In this document: positions 61,091 to 64,000 of the stretch, in pieces
Position numbering within the stretch: position 1 is the stretch's first letter
Layout: each line of letters begins with the position of its first letter
Source: Sphagnum compactum
Lineage: Eukaryota > Bryophyta > Sphagnopsida > Sphagnales
Direction of reading: 5' to 3'
Assembly (NCBI GenBank): GCA_965153455.1
Contig: OZ234493.1
Location: 33,656,213-33,720,212 of the forward strand
DNA: 64,000 nucleotides
Made by a program: the position numbers and the translations under genes
Notes under the pieces: generated by a model
What the model was told of the DNA's origin: nothing
Databases searched by the model: none
The model's input: the letters and a program-made list of their open reading frames with translations, nothing else

Positions 61091-62300
61091 TGATTATTTT
61101 TTCCCTCAATCTAAGCAAGTGGTTCCTAGTTCCAAGGCTTGACTCTTGATAAAAAGAAAACAAAAGAAAAACTTTGAGATTTTGTAACATGGCTCCTTAT
61201 ATTAGCCTTTCAAAAATTCAATGCATGTTAGATTAGAAGGTTGTAGGTAGATATTATGACAAATAGAACGGAAGGGTTCCAACCATCAAGCGTGACATTG
61301 AATTGAACATCAACATACGGCTCCTTCATATTCCACCATGGTGAGTTACATTTCTCTCACAATGTCTTTGTATTTTCAATTTGGACACAACGCATTAGAT
61401 CCTTAGTGAATTTCATTACTTACCTTGAACCACCTTACTTGTTAGACTACAACTACATAGTAGTTCCACTTCCAACCGGGTTTTTGTGAGTGCATATCTT
61501 GATGATGAAGGTGTGCAAGAATTCCTCACATAAAGGAAGAATGAATTTTTGGAAAAGTATTAAAAGGTGTTCCTACAAAAGTTGTGTTTAGTTCCATTCT
61601 TCAAGGTCTTGCACATGAATATGTGTTAACAAACATGGGCCCATGGATATAATGAGTTCCCTAATTTCAACCATTGATATCTATGATTTAAGGGGTCCAT
61701 TGTCAGCTCAATTGTGGACCCTAAAATGGTAGCTGTGGATTAGGTTAGATTGGGGGTTGTTATTGTGTGTTATTTAATTGCTGAAACCCTAAATCAACAT
61801 GCATTGTCAATGGATTATGTTAGATTGAGGTTTGTTATTGTGTGTTATCTAAACCCTAAACCTCAATATGCATTATCAGGTGCTTAGATTGTGTCTTAGT
61901 TGCTTATTAGGTAAATATGTTAATGAAATTTTTGGTTTTTCAGCTCCAAGTATCCAAAATTTCCACACATGCCTCTATTATTTTGTATTTATTTAACCCC
62001 TAACCCTAAGCATTTCTAATAAACTTGAGGCATTTTAAACCCACAAAAGGCATATATTTGATTAGTCTATTAAATTTTGATCAATTTGCACATTGTCAAT
62101 TGAGTTTCAAACACCTTAATGTACTTGATGAATGCCATGTACTTAATGATACCCTATTTCCATATGTGGATTATCATGCTTGTTGATTTTATTATTAGTG
62201 TAAGGAAGTTTAACCTATGTTTGGTTGATTGGTACAACTTTAATCATTAGGTACTTCATCAAGTAATCCCTATCTTGTGGGTTTTTTAAGGAATATAGGG
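61091..62300. other. AT-rich DNA, no gene recognised
   Basis: No family-specific frame. A diverged repeated phrase TTAGATTG(G/A)GG(T/G)TTGTTATTGTGTGTTA occurs at about 61,743 and 61,820. Confidence 0.45.
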
Positions 62301-62341
62301 ATGAAAAGGCTAGCATTGAGGTTGGGAGAGTTGAATTTGAA

Positions 62342-62991
62342 ATGGCATGGCTATTAAACCCTATAAGTGCCCAACCTATGATATTTCTGTCACATTTGAA
62401 GGAAATTGATGTGATGGCTAAGTGGGTGAAGGATGTCATTCAAACCCATCAAGGTGTTAGTACTTCCCTTATAGACACAAATCTTTTAATGCTTTCAACC
62501 CTTCCAAGTTTCACTACATTAAGTTACAAAAAAATGAAGGCATACGAGAACCACTTTAGAGTGGGTGATGAACAAACTAATCTATTAGTTACATATGACT
62601 TTGGTGTTGCATCTATTTTCCAATAATCACCAGGCAATGAGGATAATATGCTTGGTCAAATCCAATATGTTGGGACCTTGAACCAGATTTTGCAACTAGA
62701 TTATGGTCCCATGTCTTCATGAATTATGTTATTTAGTGTAACTGGGTGAAGAATGGGACTGACAACAAAGGCAACCCCACTTATAAACGAGATGAAGCAG
62801 GTTTTCTACTTACAATTTTCTATCATTTGCTGCATGAATTTAATGAACCCTTTGTTTTCCTTTCACAAGTTCAACAAGAGTTTTTTTGGAATGAGCCAAA
62901 GATACCTTGGTGGAAAGTTGTACTTGGGAGGGAGCCTAGAAGTCAATGGGTTGTTGTACACACGTATGATGACTGCATTGAGATGGGCTAG
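62342..62991 (+). pseudogene. CACTA transposase C-terminal part (DUF4216-type), decayed
   Basis: Frames give KMKAYENHFRVGDEQTNLLV and TYDFGVASIFQ, a break, then NMLGQIQYVGTLNQILQLDY, another stop, then NWVKNGTDNKGNPTYKRDEA, EPFVFLSQVQQEFFWNEP and PWWKVVLGREPRSQWVVV to 62,991. This is the order of the C-terminal DUF4216 region of TNP2-type proteins, with the typical 'W..n' and 'v.QvFy' blocks. It is on the same strand as, and in the right order with, the piece ending at 57,984, so the two probably belong to one element split by later insertions. Confidence 0.8.
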
Positions 62992-64000
62992 AAGCTCTAA
63001 TAGACTTTCCAAATTTTAAAAAGTAGTAAGACATTGGTAGGTGCAATAGAATTGAATAGAGAAGACACTCTCTTGGTTGCTTAGGCCCTACATAGAAGCT
63101 TGGGGGTGGACAATGTGACATGATTTAAAATCTAGACATTTGTAAAAATCATTCTAGATTTTTTTATTACATTATTCATTTTAATTGTCATATTTGGACA
63201 ATTCAATTTAGATTGTAATGAAATTTCTTTGTTGCAACTATGTGGATATTGTAGCCTTTTTTGTGGTTTGTAGTTTTGTTATGTAAGTTTCCAATATTTA
63301 GTATTTAAATTAAACCTCTTATCTACAATGTATTTTCTTTTGTTTCTAGATCTTTTTGAAACATGAGTTTTTAAGTCCTAATTAATCAAAACCTTATTAT
63401 AATTAAGGCTTGTGATTGTTTGTAGCAATCCATGGCTAGTTGTCCACTTAGTGGATAATTATGTGGTAGCTAGGACACAAATATATGGTCAAACATATGT
63501 CATTGTCAAACCTTCCAAATGATAAGAAATATTTAATGGACTCATGTCAAGTAGCTAATCTTTATCCATGGTTTTGCCTATGCAAAAAACACCCATAATC
63601 AATAATAGCATGGTTCAAGAACCATGAATTGTAGTAAATAAAACTGATCGATAAATCTATTTAATTAATAATAATTCATTTTAAAAAGTAATGTGTTCTA
63701 GGTGGTTTAACATGGTTCTTTGTATATATGGCTGAGTATACTATTATAGTTGTAAAAACAAAGATAATAGTTACAAAAACAACTATGATATCATCCATGT
63801 ATGGATGTAATCAATATTGAATGACATAGGACTCCTTTCCATCTACATTTTCAACTAAAACCTGGGCAGTCGTAACCTATAGTCACATATAGGACTACCC
63901 ATTAGTTTTAACCCACTTGTAGTTGCACATGCAATTATACTAACTTGCAACTCCATAGACATGTAGGATTGCAATATTTGTTGTCACAAAATCAGTTTAT
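62992..64000. other. AT-rich DNA to the window end, no gene recognised
   Basis: No open frame with recognisable similarity. The CACTA 3' terminus could not be located. Confidence 0.45.

Overview
The window looks like nuclear DNA from a land plant. Evidence: two spliced genes of the APETALA2 (euAP2/TOE) transcription-factor type with short GT-AG introns, plus plant-style CACTA (TNP2) and hAT transposon remains in AT-rich intergenic DNA. The species cannot be named. The divergent second AP2 repeat and the absence of recognisable LTR retrotransposon genes hint at a lineage away from the well-known seed plants, but this is only an inference.

The two genes, both on the minus strand, are the only ones supported with confidence. 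Copy B (33,641-37,846; 9 coding exons, 771 codons) has an N-terminal DLNxxP (EAR-type) repression motif, a basic RRGPRS-type nuclear signal, AP2 repeat R1, the linker typical of the family, a diverged R2 and a C-terminal tail with two KPYTPRKKK-type basic repeats. Copy A (7,695-11,297; 8 coding exons, 614 codons) is its paralogue. A 453-bp deletion at a CAAC microhomology removed the end of B-type exon 1, the intron and the start of exon 2. The DNA-contacting half of R1 is therefore gone, yet the reading frame survives, as it does across every other exon length difference. The DLN motif is changed to DLY.

The genes sit in a large, old direct segmental duplication: unit 1 about 4.37-24.9 kb, unit 2 about 29.6-46.2 kb. 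The units are colinear and are interrupted by later transposons and minisatellites. Two hAT-type miniature elements (target duplications GTCCACAA and GTTAGGAC) occupy the same sites in both units and so predate the duplication.

The rest is transposon and repeat territory. It holds degenerate hAT transposases (27.1-28.1 kb minus; 49.1-50.45 kb plus), a bounded non-autonomous CACTA-like element filled with a 25-bp minisatellite (53,137-56,076), and a decayed CACTA TNP2 gene split between 56.3-58.0 and 62.3-63.0 kb. There is also a foldback element (41.2-42.1 kb), several minisatellites, three poly-C tracts of exactly 18 bases, and a multi-copy AT-rich repeat family. I found no rRNA, tRNA gene, CRISPR array or intact transposase.
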